NCBI RefSeq assembly: GCF_000025345.1
Contig: NC_013757.1
Coordinates: 3,348,001 to 3,412,000, forward strand
DNA from: Geodermatophilus obscurus DSM 43160
GTDB taxonomy: Bacteria; Actinomycetota; Actinomycetes; Mycobacteriales; Geodermatophilaceae
Reading direction: 5' to 3'
Length of the DNA: 64,000 nucleotides
Below the pieces are notes generated by a model. The model saw nothing but the letters and a program-made list of their open reading frames with translations. It was not told the DNA's origin and did no database searches. Shown piece after piece: positions 38,244-47,207 of the stretch (positions within the stretch are counted from its first letter, which is position 1; every line of letters begins with the position of its first letter). The position numbers and the translations under genes are program-made.

Positions 38244-39892
38244 AGCGCGGCCGCGAGCGCCCGGCCGGCGACCCGGCCGCTGAACAGGCACCCGCCGAGG
38301 AAGGTGCCCTCCAGCGAGCGGTAGCCGTGCATGCCGCCGCCGCCGAAGCCCGCGACCTCGCCCGCGGCGTAGAGGCCGGGGAAGACCTCACCACCGGCCC
38401 GCAGGACGCGGCCGGACAGGTCGGTCTCCAGCCCGCCGAGGGTCTTGCGGGTGATCAGGTTGAGCCGGACGGCGATCAGCGGCCCGGCCTCGGGGTCGAG
38501 CAGCCGGTGCGGCGGGGCCACTCGGATCAGCTTGTCGCCGAGGTAGTTGCGGGCGCCGCGGATCGCGGTGACCTGCAGGTCCTTGGTGAAGGGGTGGGCG
38601 ACCTCGCGGTCGCGGGCCACCACCTCGCGCTCGACGTCGGCCAGGCTCAGCTCGGGGGTCCCGCCCGTGACCCGGTTCATGCCGGCGACCAGCTCGGGCA
38701 GGGTGCGGGCGACGACGAAGTCCTCCCCCGCGTCGAGGAAGGCCTGCACCGGCGGGGCGACGCCGGACCGGACCCGGCCGAGCAGCAGCTTGACGTCCCT
38801 GCCGGTGAGGTCGGGGTTCTGCTCGGAGCCCGACAGCGCGAACTCCTTCTCCACGATCTTGTGCGTGGCGACGAACCAGGTGTGCTCGTACCCGGTCTGC
38901 CCGATGTGGGCGAGCGTGCCCAGGGTGTCGAAGCCGGGGAACAGCGGCACCGGGAGCCGCTTGCCGGTCGCGTCGAGCCACAGCGACGACGGCCCGGGCA
39001 GGATCCGGATGCCGTGCCGCTGCCAGACGGGCGAGTGGTTGGCGATGCCCTCGGTGTAGTGCCACATCCGGTCGCGGTTGATCAGGTTCCCCCCGGCGGC
39101 CTCCGTGGCCTGCAGCATCCGGCCGTCGACGTGCGCGGGGACGCCGGAGAGCAGCCGCTGCGGCGCCGGGCCCAGGCGGGCGGGCCAGTTCTGCCGGACC
39201 AGCTCGTGGTTGCCGCCGATGCCGCCGGAGGTGACGACGACGGCCTGCGCCGAGACCTCGAACTCGCCGGCCGCGTCGCGTGAGCTGGGCTCACCGCGGG
39301 CGACGTCGCTGGGCTCGAGGACGGTGCCGCGGACGCCGGTGACCGCGCCGCCGCTGACCACCAGCTCGTCGACGCGGTGGCGGAACAGCAGCTGCAGCAC
39401 GCCCCGGTCGGCCGCGGCGCGCACCCGGCGGGCGAAGGGCTCGACGAGGCCCGGCCCGGTGCCCCAGACGATGTGGAACCGCGGCACCGAGTTGCCGTGG
39501 CCGGTGGCGGTGTAGCCGCCGCGCTCGGCCCAGCCGACGACCGGGAAGAAGCCGACGCCCTGCTCGCGCAGCCACGCCCGCTTCTCCCCCGCGGCGAACT
39601 GCAGGTAGGCCTCGGCCCACCGGCGCGGCCAGTGGTCCTCCGCGCGGTCGAAGCCGGCAGTGCCGGACCAGTCCTGCCTGGCCAGCTCGAGCGAGTCGCG
39701 CACCCGCAGCCGGCGCTGCTCGGGCGAGTCGACGAGGAACAGCCCGCCGAAGGACCACCAGGCCTGCCCGCCGAGGGACTGCTCGGGCTCCTGGTCCAGC
39801 AGGACCACCCGCTTCCCCGCATCGGCCAGCTCCGCGGCGGCGACCAGCCCGGCCAGCCCCGCCCCCACCACGACGACGTCGGTGTCGGTCAC
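38240..39892 (-). CDS. FAD-binding dehydrogenase (3-ketosteroid dehydrogenase-like)
   Basis: A 550-residue flavoprotein with an N-terminal FAD motif [20 protein letters not shown] (6-25), [11 protein letters not shown], a central [19 protein letters not shown] segment and a C-terminal [24 protein letters not shown]-closing motif. It belongs to the fumarate-reductase/KSTD flavoprotein superfamily; the substrate cannot be read. GTG 39892 follows GAGGAG. It is coupled to the downstream membrane-protein gene. Confidence 0.88.
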   Translation of the reverse strand: MTDTDVVVVGAGLAGLVAAAELADAGKRVVLLDQEPEQSLGGQAWWSFGGLFLVDSPEQRRLRVRDSLELARQDWSGTAGFDRAEDHWPRRWAEAYLQFAAGEKRAWLREQGVGFFPVVGWAERGGYTATGHGNSVPRFHIVWGTGPGLVEPFARRVRAAADRGVLQLLFRHRVDELVVSGGAVTGVRGTVLEPSDVARGEPSSRDAAGEFEVSAQAVVVTSGGIGGNHELVRQNWPARLGPAPQRLLSGVPAHVDGRMLQATEAAGGNLINRDRMWHYTEGIANHSPVWQRHGIRILPGPSSLWLDATGKRLPVPLFPGFDTLGTLAHIGQTGYEHTWFVATHKIVEKEFALSGSEQNPDLTGRDVKLLLGRVRSGVAPPVQAFLDAGEDFVVARTLPELVAGMNRVTGGTPELSLADVEREVVARDREVAHPFTKDLQVTAIRGARNYLGDKLIRVAPPHRLLDPEAGPLIAVRLNLITRKTLGGLETDLSGRVLRAGGEVFPGLYAAGEVAGFGGGGMHGYRSLEGTFLGGCLFSGRVAGRALAAAL

Positions 39893-39943
39893 GCATCTCC
39901 TCGCCGCTCGCCGCCGACGTGATCGGCGCTGCCCTGTCCCTGC

Positions 39944-39965
39944 GTGACCTCGCGAGCTCGGTCAC
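39944..39965. repeat. Small inverted repeat with CTCGCGAGCTCG core
   Basis: GTGACC and GGTCAC flank TCGCGAGCTC between the dehydrogenase start and the 3' end of the next gene. It carries the same core as the larger palindromic repeats and could be a solo half-element or an operator. Confidence 0.4.
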
Positions 39966-39975
39966 CTACTGCACG

Positions 39976-40479
39976 CTAGCCGGTGCGCTGGGTGCGACGA
40001 CCTCGCTCGGGAGCCCGCGTCGCCCGGGCGGGGCGGGTCCACTCCCGGACCGGGCGACGGACGGCGAGCACCAGGCACCCGACCGGCCCGGCGAGCAGCA
40101 GCAGCGCCTGCCCGGCCACCGCACCGAGACCGAGTGCGCCGAACAGCACGGCGGTGCCCGGCAGGCTGAGCACCAGGACGAAGCCGACGACGGCCAGCAG
40201 GACCCACGCCCGCGCGCGCCCGAGGACGACCAGCACCGCGCCCGCCAGGGCGAGCACCGCGAGCACCGCGGGGACGGCGACGGCCCAGGACGTCGCCACC
40301 TCCGGGTCGCGCAGCAACCAGGCCAGCCACAGGTACTCGACGGCGACCAGGACGCCGAAGACGGCGGCGAACGGGGCGAGGACCGGTCGTCCGGCCGGGA
40401 GGGGCGGCGGCTGCTGCCGAGGCGCCGCCCGCGGCGAGCGGCGCGCCGCCGCCCGGCTGCGGGAGGAGGACGACGCCAT
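39976..40479 (-). CDS. Small multi-pass membrane protein
   Basis: A 167-residue protein with four hydrophobic helices between a basic N-terminus (MASSSSRSRAAARRSPRAAP) and an arginine-rich C-terminus. Not recognised. Its layout resembles the next two upstream genes (40571 and 41031), so this may be the most diverged of three tandem relatives. ATG 40479 follows GGAGGAGGACG. Repeat E7 lies in its upstream region. Confidence 0.65.
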   Translation of the reverse strand: MASSSSRSRAAARRSPRAAPRQQPPPLPAGRPVLAPFAAVFGVLVAVEYLWLAWLLRDPEVATSWAVAVPAVLAVLALAGAVLVVLGRARAWVLLAVVGFVLVLSLPGTAVLFGALGLGAVAGQALLLLAGPVGCLVLAVRRPVREWTRPARATRAPERGRRTQRTG

Positions 40480-40495
40480 GGCCGGCAGCGTAGAA

Positions 40496-40560
40496 GAAGG
40501 ACCCCCCTTGCCCCCCGGCACTCGCAAGCTCGTGGCGGGACCCTGCAAGGGGCCACTCAG
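40496..40560. repeat. Palindromic intergenic repeat E7
   Basis: Arms GGACCCCCCTTGC (40499-40511) and GCAAGGGGCC (40545-40554) flank GGCACTCGCAAGCTCGTGGC. It sits between two tandem minus-strand membrane-protein genes, right after the stop of the upstream one. Confidence 0.7.
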
Positions 40561-40570
40561 CTGGGCGCGG

Positions 40571-41020
40571 CTAGCGGGTGCGGCGCGGCCGTGCGGCCAC
40601 CCAGCGGCGCACCCGCGGGGTGGCCGCCAGGACCGCGGCGAGCACCGGGGCGACCAGCAGCAGCAGCGGCAGGGCCGGGTTCCCGGCGTCCTCGGTGCCG
40701 GTGGCCGCCCAGACGACCGCACCGGCCAGCACCGCGACCGGGACGACGGCCAGGACCAGGAGCAGCCAGCTGCGGCGAGCCAGCAGCCAGACCGCGCCGA
40801 AGACCTGCACCAGCGGCGCGGCGAGCAGGAGGTAGGCCCAGGGATCGGGCCCGGCGTCGGCGGAGAGCCCGCCGAGCGCCACGGCGATGACGGCGAGGAA
40901 GGCCGGCGGCAGCGCGCCGACGAGGCCGAGGACGCCGGCGACGAGGGCGAGCGGCGGCATGCGCGCGTCCGGTGGAGGCAGGTCGGCTGCCGGACGACCT
41001 CGGTCGCGGGGTGTGGCCAC
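40571..41020 (-). CDS. Small multi-pass membrane protein (paralogue of the next gene)
   Basis: A 149-residue protein with four hydrophobic helices. Its third helix and C-terminus (GAVWLLARRSWLLLVLAVVP, then RRWVAARPRR) align with those of the neighbour at 41031 (SAVWLLCRRGWWPLVLSAAP, then RHWVAAGRAG), so the two are tandem paralogues. No known family. GTG 41020 chosen; the frame is open 19 codons further upstream. Confidence 0.65.
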   Translation of the reverse strand: MATPRDRGRPAADLPPPDARMPPLALVAGVLGLVGALPPAFLAVIAVALGGLSADAGPDPWAYLLLAAPLVQVFGAVWLLARRSWLLLVLAVVPVAVLAGAVVWAATGTEDAGNPALPLLLLVAPVLAAVLAATPRVRRWVAARPRRTR

Positions 41021-41030
41021 GCTGCGCAGG

Positions 41031-41537
41031 CTAGGCGGCTGGGGGCTGGTGGGGCGGCCCGCCGGCGCGCCCGGCACGGCCCGCCGCCACCCAATGTCGG
41101 GAGCTCGGCGTCAGCGCCAGACCGGCTGCCGCCGGCGAGATCGCCAGCCAGGGCCCCGAGGACAGCAGGACGCCCAGCCCGTCAGTGCCGTGGCCGGCGA
41201 GGAAGCCGAGCACGGCGATGGCGACGAGCCAACCGAGGATCAGCGCGGAGGGCGCCGCGGACAGCACGAGCGGCCACCACCCGCGACGGCACAGCAGCCA
41301 TACGGCACTGCCCAGGTGCAGCGCCGCGGCGAGGGCGATCGCCGTGACGAACGGGTCGCCGAAGTCCCCGTCGTCGCCGTCCAGGGCGTGTCCGAGGAGG
41401 GCGACCGTGGCCAGCACCAGGGCGCTGAGGAGGCCCAGGGCGCCGCCGAGCCGTGCCGTCACGGGTGACCCGCTGGCCGAGGAGGTCGCGGGCCGCGACG
41501 CGGCGGCGGGCGACGGGTGCGGTGAGGAGGGCTGCAT
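41031..41537 (-). CDS. Small multi-pass membrane protein
   Basis: A 168-residue protein, serine/alanine-rich at the N-terminus and with four hydrophobic helices. It is related to the gene at 40571, which starts 10 bases after its stop. ATG 41537. Function unknown; no transport or enzyme motifs seen. It runs in the same direction as the ABC exporter genes but the exporter ends upstream at 41632. Confidence 0.65.
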   Translation of the reverse strand: MQPSSPHPSPAAASRPATSSASGSPVTARLGGALGLLSALVLATVALLGHALDGDDGDFGDPFVTAIALAAALHLGSAVWLLCRRGWWPLVLSAAPSALILGWLVAIAVLGFLAGHGTDGLGVLLSSGPWLAISPAAAGLALTPSSRHWVAAGRAGRAGGPPHQPPAA

Positions 41538-41631
41538 GCCGCCCGAGCCTGGAGGATGAGTGGCTCACGCGGGTCCGCGGCGGCAGGACTGTGGACAACC
41601 GCGAGACGCCGGCGGCCGCCCGCCGCGCGCG

Positions 41632-43461
41632 TCAGGCCGTCGGCTGGGGCTCCCCGGCCGAGGACCGGCGCCAGGAGGCGTGCAGCCGCGCGTAGGGGCC
41701 GTCGGCGTCCACCAGGTCGGCGTGCGACCCGCGCTGCACCACCCGGCCGGCGTCGACGACGAGCACCTCGTCGGCCCGCTCGGCGGTGGAGAGCCGGTGG
41801 GCGATGGTCAGCGTCGTCCGGCCGTCGGTGACCCGGTCGAGGGCGTGGGTGAGGCGGCGCTCGGTGGCCGGGTCGACGGCGCTGGTGGCCTCGTCGAGGA
41901 CGAGCAGGTCGGGATCGGCGACGTAGGCGCGCGCGACGGCGACCAGCTGCCGCTCCCCCGCCGACAGCGACTCCCCGCGCTGGCCCACGCGGGTGGCCAC
42001 GCCCTCGGCCAGCCCGGCCACCCAGTCGCCCAGCCCGAGCTCCTCGAAGGCTGCGTGCACGTCGGCGTCGGTCAGCCCCGGCCGGCCGTAGCGCACGTTG
42101 TCGGCCACCGTGGCGTCGAACAGGAAGCCGTCCTGCGGCACCATCACCACCCGCTGCCGGAGCGAGGCGAACGCGACCCGGTCCAGCGGCACCCAGCCGG
42201 CGTGGTCGTCACCGAGCAGGACGCGGCCCTCGGTGGGGTCCATCAGCCGGGTGACCAGCTTGGCGAACGTCGTCTTGCCCGAGCCGGTCTCGCCCACGAT
42301 GGCGACGCGGCGGCGCGGCTCGATCCCCAGGTCGACGTCCTGCAGCGCGGGCCGCGCGCCGGGGGCGTAGCGGAAGGAGACGTGCTCGAAGCGCACACCC
42401 AGCGGCGTGTGCGGCAGCTCCCGCGCCGCACCGGGGTCGGCGACCGCGGGATCGCGCACGTCGGGCTCGGTCTGCAGGACGTCGAGGACGCGGCGGAACC
42501 CGGCGAGTGCGTTCTGCGCCTCGTTGAGGACCTCGCTGGCCATCTGCACCGGCGCGACGAACAGCGTGACGAGGAAGAAGAAGGCCACGAGGGTGCCGGC
42601 GGTGAGGTCGCCACCGACGCCGAGGAGGACGCCGACCACGATGATCGCCGCGTTGGCCAGCGCCGCGACGACCTCGCCGCTGACGAAGACCGCCGCGGTC
42701 ACCTTCTGGGCCCGGACCTGCGCGCGGTAGTGCCGGCCGATGGCGCGGTCGAGGCGGGCCGCGGTGCGCTCCCGGATGCCGTACGCGCGGACGGTGGGGG
42801 CGCCGACGACCGCCTCGGAGACCGCGGCCAGGACGTCGCCGACCCGTTCGCGGACCACGCCGTAGGCGGCGGCCAGCTGGCGGGCGAGGAACCGGATCGC
42901 GACGCCCAGCGGCACGAAGCAGACCAGCACCAGCAGCGTGAGCTGCCAGGAGTAGAAGGCCATGACGACGGTGGCGACGAGCAGCTGGCCGATGCTGACC
43001 ACGCCGAGCACGCCGCCCCACTGCATGAAGGTGGAGAGCTGGTCGACGTCGCTGGTGACGCGGGAGACCAACGAGCCGCGGCGCTGCCCCTGCTGGTGCA
43101 ACACCGACAGGTCGTGCACGTGCCGGAAAGCCCGCGACCGCAGTCCGGCCAGTGCGGTCTCCGTGGTCCGGAACAGCCGGACGTTCATCGCGTACACGGC
43201 CCCGGCGGTGAGGACGACGACGACGGCGCAGACGACCACGACGTCGCGGACCAGGTCGACGTCCGGGCCGCCGGGGCCGGCCAGGCCGCGGTCGATCACC
43301 TGCTGGACGGCGATGGGCACGACCACCCGCCCGGCGGTCGCCAGCAGGGCGAGCGCGAAGGTGAGCGGCAGACCGCGGCGGAACTCGGGCATCAGGCCCA
43401 GCCCGCGGCGCAGGGTCGCCAGCGCGCCCTCGCTGCGGTGCTCGGCGACGGCGGCGGTCAT
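41632..43461 (-). CDS. ABC exporter half-transporter with canonical ATPase site
   Basis: A 609-residue fusion of six membrane helices (about 30-320) and an ATPase domain: Walker A GETGSGKTT, signature LSAGERQLVAVARA, Walker B LLVLDEATSAVDP with the catalytic glutamate, and switch histidine in LTIAHRLSTAERADEV. ATG 43461 overlaps the stop of its partner gene (ATGA). Together they form a heterodimeric multidrug-type or lipid exporter; the substrate is unknown. Confidence 0.93.
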   Translation of the reverse strand: MTAAVAEHRSEGALATLRRGLGLMPEFRRGLPLTFALALLATAGRVVVPIAVQQVIDRGLAGPGGPDVDLVRDVVVVCAVVVVLTAGAVYAMNVRLFRTTETALAGLRSRAFRHVHDLSVLHQQGQRRGSLVSRVTSDVDQLSTFMQWGGVLGVVSIGQLLVATVVMAFYSWQLTLLVLVCFVPLGVAIRFLARQLAAAYGVVRERVGDVLAAVSEAVVGAPTVRAYGIRERTAARLDRAIGRHYRAQVRAQKVTAAVFVSGEVVAALANAAIIVVGVLLGVGGDLTAGTLVAFFFLVTLFVAPVQMASEVLNEAQNALAGFRRVLDVLQTEPDVRDPAVADPGAARELPHTPLGVRFEHVSFRYAPGARPALQDVDLGIEPRRRVAIVGETGSGKTTFAKLVTRLMDPTEGRVLLGDDHAGWVPLDRVAFASLRQRVVMVPQDGFLFDATVADNVRYGRPGLTDADVHAAFEELGLGDWVAGLAEGVATRVGQRGESLSAGERQLVAVARAYVADPDLLVLDEATSAVDPATERRLTHALDRVTDGRTTLTIAHRLSTAERADEVLVVDAGRVVQRGSHADLVDADGPYARLHASWRRSSAGEPQPTA

Positions 43462-45233
43462 GCGGCGACCTCCGTCTGCGCGTAGGCGCGCACCAGGGCC
43501 GCGTACCCGGGCACCTCGGCCAGCAACTGCTCGTGGCTGCCGCGGGCGAGCACCCGGCCGCCCTCGAGCCACACGACCTCGTCGGCCAGCGCGATGGTGG
43601 CCTGCCGGTAGGCGACCACGACGACGGTCGAGGGCTGCTCGGCGTCGCGCAGGGCGTCGAGGATGCGCGCCTCGACGGCGGGGTCCACGGCGCTGGTCGC
43701 GTCGTCGAGGACGAGCAGGCGGGGCCGGCGGACCACCGCGCGGGCCAGCGCCAGCCGCTGCCGCTGCCCGCCGGAGAGGGTGGCGCCCCGCTCCCCCACC
43801 CGCGTGTCGAGCCCCTCGGGCAGCTGGCGCACGAACTCGTCGGCGGCGGCGACCCCCAGCGCGGCCTCCACCTCCTCGTCGGAGTACCCCTCGCCGAGGG
43901 TCACGTTGCCGCGCACCGTGTCGTCGAAGAGGAAGGTGCCCTGCGGGACGAACGCCGCCTGGCTGGAGACCTCCCCCTCGCGCAGCGCCCGCAGGTCCAC
44001 CTCGTCGAGGAGCACCTGACCGCTGGCCGGGTCGACCAGCCGCACCAGGAGCCCGGCCAGCGTCGACTTGCCCGATCCGGTCGGTCCCACGACAGCCACC
44101 GTGCTGCCGGCCGCGACGTCGAAGGTGACGCCCGACAGCGTGGGGCGAGCAGCGCCGTCGAAGCCGTACTCCACGCCGCGCAGCGCCAGCTCGGCCCCGC
44201 CGGTACGACCGGCCGCCGCCGTGCTGCCGTGCGGCGTCTCGCCGGTGGCGTCGAGCACAGGGGTGACCCGGTCGAACCCGGCGAGGGCGCGGGGCAGGTC
44301 GGCCAGCACCCACCCGATCGCGCGGATGGGGAGCGCGAGCAGGGTGAACAGGTAGGCGATCGACACCAGTTCGCCGGGGCCGGTGGCTCCCTCGGCGACC
44401 CGGCCGACGCCGACGAGCAGGACGGCCAGCGTCCCGAGCGTGGGCAGCGCCTCCATCAGCGGGTCGAACAGCCCGCGCACCCGGCCGACAGCGACCAGCG
44501 CGTCGCGCAGGTCCTCGGCGCGGGCGGTGAACCGGCGGCCCTCGACGTCCTCCCGGCCGAGGGTCTTGACCACCAGGGCGGCGTCGAAGCTCTCGTGGGC
44601 GATCTCGCTGACCTCGGCACGCAGCTGCTGGGCCCGCTGCATGCGCGGAGCCATCACCTGCGAGTAGACGGCGTTGACGACGAAGACCAGGGGGAAGACG
44701 ACGAGGCCGATCAGCGCCAGCCAGGGGTCGGCGGCCACGAGCACGGCGAGGGTGATGCCGATCATGACCACCGCGCCGCAGGCGAACGGCAGCGGTGCGA
44801 CGAAGAACCAGGCGGCCTCGACGTCGGAGTTGGCGTTGGACAGCAGCTGACCGGTCGGGTGGCGCTGGTGCCAGGACAGCGGCAGGCGCAGGTACTGGCC
44901 GGTCACCCGGCGGCGGTAGTCGGCCTGCAGGCGGTAGCCCATGATGCCGGCGAACAGCCGCCGGCCCAGGATGCCGAGGATCCGCAGGAGGGCCACCCCG
45001 AGGACGACGGCGACGGCGAGCGTGAGCCCCGCCACGGACGGCTCGCCCGTGGCGAACGCCGGCAGCACGACCCGGTCGGTGACCGCGCCGACGACGTAGG
45101 CGCTGGCCACGGTCATGCCGCCGTAGAGAACGCTGGCGGCGAACGCCAGGGTGAACATGCCCGGCTGCTCGGCGATCGCGCGCCCGACGTGGCGCATCCC
45201 TCGCCGGACGACGGCGTCTCGGCGGCGGGGCAC
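43458..45233 (-). CDS. ABC exporter half-transporter with degenerate ATPase site
   Basis: A 591-residue partner of the gene at 41632. Six helices lie in the first 320 residues; the ATPase domain has Walker A GPTGSGKST and signature LSGGQRQRLALARA, but Walker B reads LLVLDDATSAVDP (aspartate in place of the catalytic glutamate) and the switch segment reads VVVAYRQATIAL (tyrosine in place of histidine). One of the two composite sites is therefore non-hydrolytic, as in known heterodimeric exporters. GTG 45233 follows GAGGAG. Divergent from the DinB-like gene. Confidence 0.93.
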   Translation of the reverse strand: MPRRRDAVVRRGMRHVGRAIAEQPGMFTLAFAASVLYGGMTVASAYVVGAVTDRVVLPAFATGEPSVAGLTLAVAVVLGVALLRILGILGRRLFAGIMGYRLQADYRRRVTGQYLRLPLSWHQRHPTGQLLSNANSDVEAAWFFVAPLPFACGAVVMIGITLAVLVAADPWLALIGLVVFPLVFVVNAVYSQVMAPRMQRAQQLRAEVSEIAHESFDAALVVKTLGREDVEGRRFTARAEDLRDALVAVGRVRGLFDPLMEALPTLGTLAVLLVGVGRVAEGATGPGELVSIAYLFTLLALPIRAIGWVLADLPRALAGFDRVTPVLDATGETPHGSTAAAGRTGGAELALRGVEYGFDGAARPTLSGVTFDVAAGSTVAVVGPTGSGKSTLAGLLVRLVDPASGQVLLDEVDLRALREGEVSSQAAFVPQGTFLFDDTVRGNVTLGEGYSDEEVEAALGVAAADEFVRQLPEGLDTRVGERGATLSGGQRQRLALARAVVRRPRLLVLDDATSAVDPAVEARILDALRDAEQPSTVVVVAYRQATIALADEVVWLEGGRVLARGSHEQLLAEVPGYAALVRAYAQTEVAA

Positions 45234-45274
45234 AGGTCTCCTCGGGGGTCGTGCGGGGCGGCACTCCGACTGTA

Positions 45275-45289
45275 CTTAGAGGAGCTAAG
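45275..45289. promoter_or_regulatory. Palindromic operator-like site between divergent genes
   Basis: CTTAG-AGGAG-CTAAG is a perfect 5-bp inverted repeat in an AT-richer patch (TGTACTTAGAGGAGCTAAGG) between the exporter gene and the DinB-like gene. The symmetry and position suit a small dimeric repressor controlling one or both. Confidence 0.4.
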
Positions 45290-45336
45290 GAGCCGCCTCC
45301 GGTTTCCCGGGTCCGCCCCGTCGGTAACCCCGCCCG

Positions 45337-45960
45337 GTGATCTCCTCTTCCCGGCCCCTGGCCGCGCGCGAGCGCGCGGCGCTCGCCGACCTCCTCGAGG
45401 AGCTGGGGCCGGACGCGCCCACCCGCTGCGAGGGGTGGACCACGGCGCACCTGGCCGCGCACCTCGTCACCCGGGACCGCCGTCCGGACACCACGCCCGG
45501 CTACGTGCTCGAGTCCACGCGGATCGGCCGGCCGCTGGCTGCCTGGTCGCACCGCGTGGAGGACCGCCTGCGCGCCGGCTCCCGGTACGCCGACCTGGTC
45601 GCCCGGGTGCGCTCCGGGCCGCCGCGCTGGCTGCCGGCCGCGTGGCCGCCGGTGTCCGCGGTGGTCGACACCGCGGAGTACGTGATCCACCACGAGGACG
45701 TCCGCCGGGCCCAGCCGGGCTGGACCCCCCGTGCGCTCCCGCGGGAGGTGCAGGACCGGCTCTGGGGCAACGTCGTCCTCTTCGGCAGGCTCGCCGCCGG
45801 CGGGGTGCCTGGGGCGCTGGTGCTTCGCCGCAGCGACGCCCCCCGGGTGGAACGGCGCTACGGCAGCGGGACGCCCGAGACGGTGGTGGAGGGTGAGCCG
45901 CTGGAGCTGCTGCTGTGGGCCAGCGGGCGCCGGGAGGTCGCCCGCGTCGAGGTGGGCTGA
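45337..45960 (+). CDS. DinB-like metal-binding protein, TIGR03085-type
   Basis: A 207-residue protein of the mycothiol-dependent maleylpyruvate isomerase/DinB superfamily. LGPDAPTRCEGWTTAHLAAHL near residue 23 provides the first metal-ligand histidine, and AEYVIHHEDVRRAQPGW near 112 the others. Members occur in actinobacteria and are thought to bind zinc and mycothiol; the specific reaction is unknown. GTG 45337. Divergent from the exporter operon; ends just before repeat E8. Confidence 0.85.
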   Translation: MISSSRPLAARERAALADLLEELGPDAPTRCEGWTTAHLAAHLVTRDRRPDTTPGYVLESTRIGRPLAAWSHRVEDRLRAGSRYADLVARVRSGPPRWLPAAWPPVSAVVDTAEYVIHHEDVRRAQPGWTPRALPREVQDRLWGNVVLFGRLAAGGVPGALVLRRSDAPRVERRYGSGTPETVVEGEPLELLLWASGRREVARVEVG

Positions 45961-45967
45961 GCGGGGA

Positions 45968-46017
45968 GCCGCCCTCCCCACCCCTCGCGGGCTCAGGGCG
46001 GTGCCCGGGACGGGGCC
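45968..46017. repeat. Palindromic intergenic repeat E8 (partial)
   Basis: GCCCTCCCCACCCCTCGCGG leads through a core to GCCCGGGACGGGGCC, matching the right-hand two thirds of E4 and E5; the GAAGGACCCC left end is missing. It lies between the convergent DinB-like and hisF genes. Confidence 0.6.
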
Positions 46018-46023
46018 GGCCGG

Positions 46024-46818
46024 TCAGCGCAGCGGGTGGTCGGTCTCCCGGCGGACCGGGACGCCGGCGTCGCCGAGGGCGGCCTTGACGTCGCCGATGC
46101 GCAGCTTGCCGAAGTGGAAGACGGTCGCGGCGAGCACGGCGTCGGCGCCGGCCTCGACCGCGGGCGGGAAGTGCGCAGTCTCCCCCGCCCCGCCGCTGGC
46201 GATGACCGGCACCGTGACCTCGCGGCGCACCGCACGGATCAGCTCCAGGTCGAAGCCGGCCTCGGTGCCGTCGGCGTCCATCGAGTTGAGCAGCACCTCC
46301 CCGACGCCCAGCTCGGCGGCCTGCACGACCCACTCCACGGCGTCCCGGCCGGTGCCACGCCGACCGCCGTGCGTGGTGATCTCGAAGCCGGAGTCGGTGA
46401 CCGCGCCGTCCCGGGTGCGCCGGGCGTCGAGGGAGAGGACGAGCACCTGGTTGCCGAAGCGGTCGCTGATCTCGCTGATCAGCTCGGGGCGGGCGACGGC
46501 GGCGGTGTTGACCGCGACCTTGTCCGCGCCGGCCCGCAGCAGCCGGTCGACGTCGGTCACCGTGCGCACCCCACCGCCGACCGTGAGGGGGATGAACACG
46601 CTCTCCGCGGTCCGGCGGACCACGTCGTAGGTGGTCTCGCGGTCGCCGGCGCTGGCGGTGATGTCGAGGAAGGTCAGCTCGTCGGCGCCCTCGGCGTCGT
46701 AGACGCGGGCCATCTCCACCGGGTCGCCGGCATCGCGCAGGTCGACGAAGTTGACGCCCTTGACCACCCGGCCGGCGTCGACGTCCAGGCACGGGATGAC
46801 GCGGACGGCAAGACTCAT
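46024..46818 (-). CDS. hisF: Imidazole glycerol phosphate synthase subunit HisF
   Basis: A 264-residue cyclase barrel that uses ammonia from HisH to make imidazole glycerol phosphate. Catalytic aspartates lie in [19 protein letters not shown] (D12) and [13 protein letters not shown]; phosphate loops are [11 protein letters not shown] and [12 protein letters not shown] 46818 overlaps the stop of the RidA-like gene as ATGA. hisH, its obligate partner, is 4.3 kb away. Confidence 0.97.
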   Translation of the reverse strand: MSLAVRVIPCLDVDAGRVVKGVNFVDLRDAGDPVEMARVYDAEGADELTFLDITASAGDRETTYDVVRRTAESVFIPLTVGGGVRTVTDVDRLLRAGADKVAVNTAAVARPELISEISDRFGNQVLVLSLDARRTRDGAVTDSGFEITTHGGRRGTGRDAVEWVVQAAELGVGEVLLNSMDADGTEAGFDLELIRAVRREVTVPVIASGGAGETAHFPPAVEAGADAVLAATVFHFGKLRIGDVKAALGDAGVPVRRETDHPLR

Positions 46819-47207
46819 GCGGGCACCTCCCGGACCGCGTCGGCCTCGACCTCGACCAGCATGGCCGGGTCGATCAGCGCGGCGACCTGCACCATCGAGG
46901 TGGCCGGGCGGATGTCGCCGAACACCTCGCCGTGGGCCCGGCCGACCTCCTCCCAGCGGGAGATGTCGGTGACGAACAGCCGGGTGCGGACGACGTCGGC
47001 GAGGGTGAACCCGGCTCGTTCCAGGGCCTCGCCGACGAGGGCCAGCGCCTGGCGGGTCTGCGCCCCGGCGTCCCCCGGGTGGACGACGACGCCGTCGACG
47101 GTGGCCGTGGTGCCGCTGACCCATGCCGTGTCGCCGTGGACGACGACGCGGCTGTAGCCGACGACCGCCTCCCAGCGGGTGTCCGAGCCGAACCGGACGA
47201 CGCTCAC
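46815..47207 (-). CDS. RidA-family (YjgF) deaminase-like protein
   Basis: A 130-residue RidA/YjgF/UK114 protein: [56 protein letters not shown] and the arginine-containing [15 protein letters not shown]. Family members hydrolyse reactive enamine/imine intermediates. It sits between hisA and hisF with 4-base overlaps on both sides (GTGA and ATGA), so it is very probably made with them. Confidence 0.93.
   Translation of the reverse strand: MSVVRFGSDTRWEAVVGYSRVVVHGDTAWVSGTTATVDGVVVHPGDAGAQTRQALALVGEALERAGFTLADVVRTRLFVTDISRWEEVGRAHGEVFGDIRPATSMVQVAALIDPAMLVEVEADAVREVPA

Noticed and set aside
41632..45981. A single 1449-residue protein spanning both exporter halves
   Set aside because: The upstream part of that frame is arginine/proline-rich shadow of the first exporter gene; two separate coupled genes explain the region.
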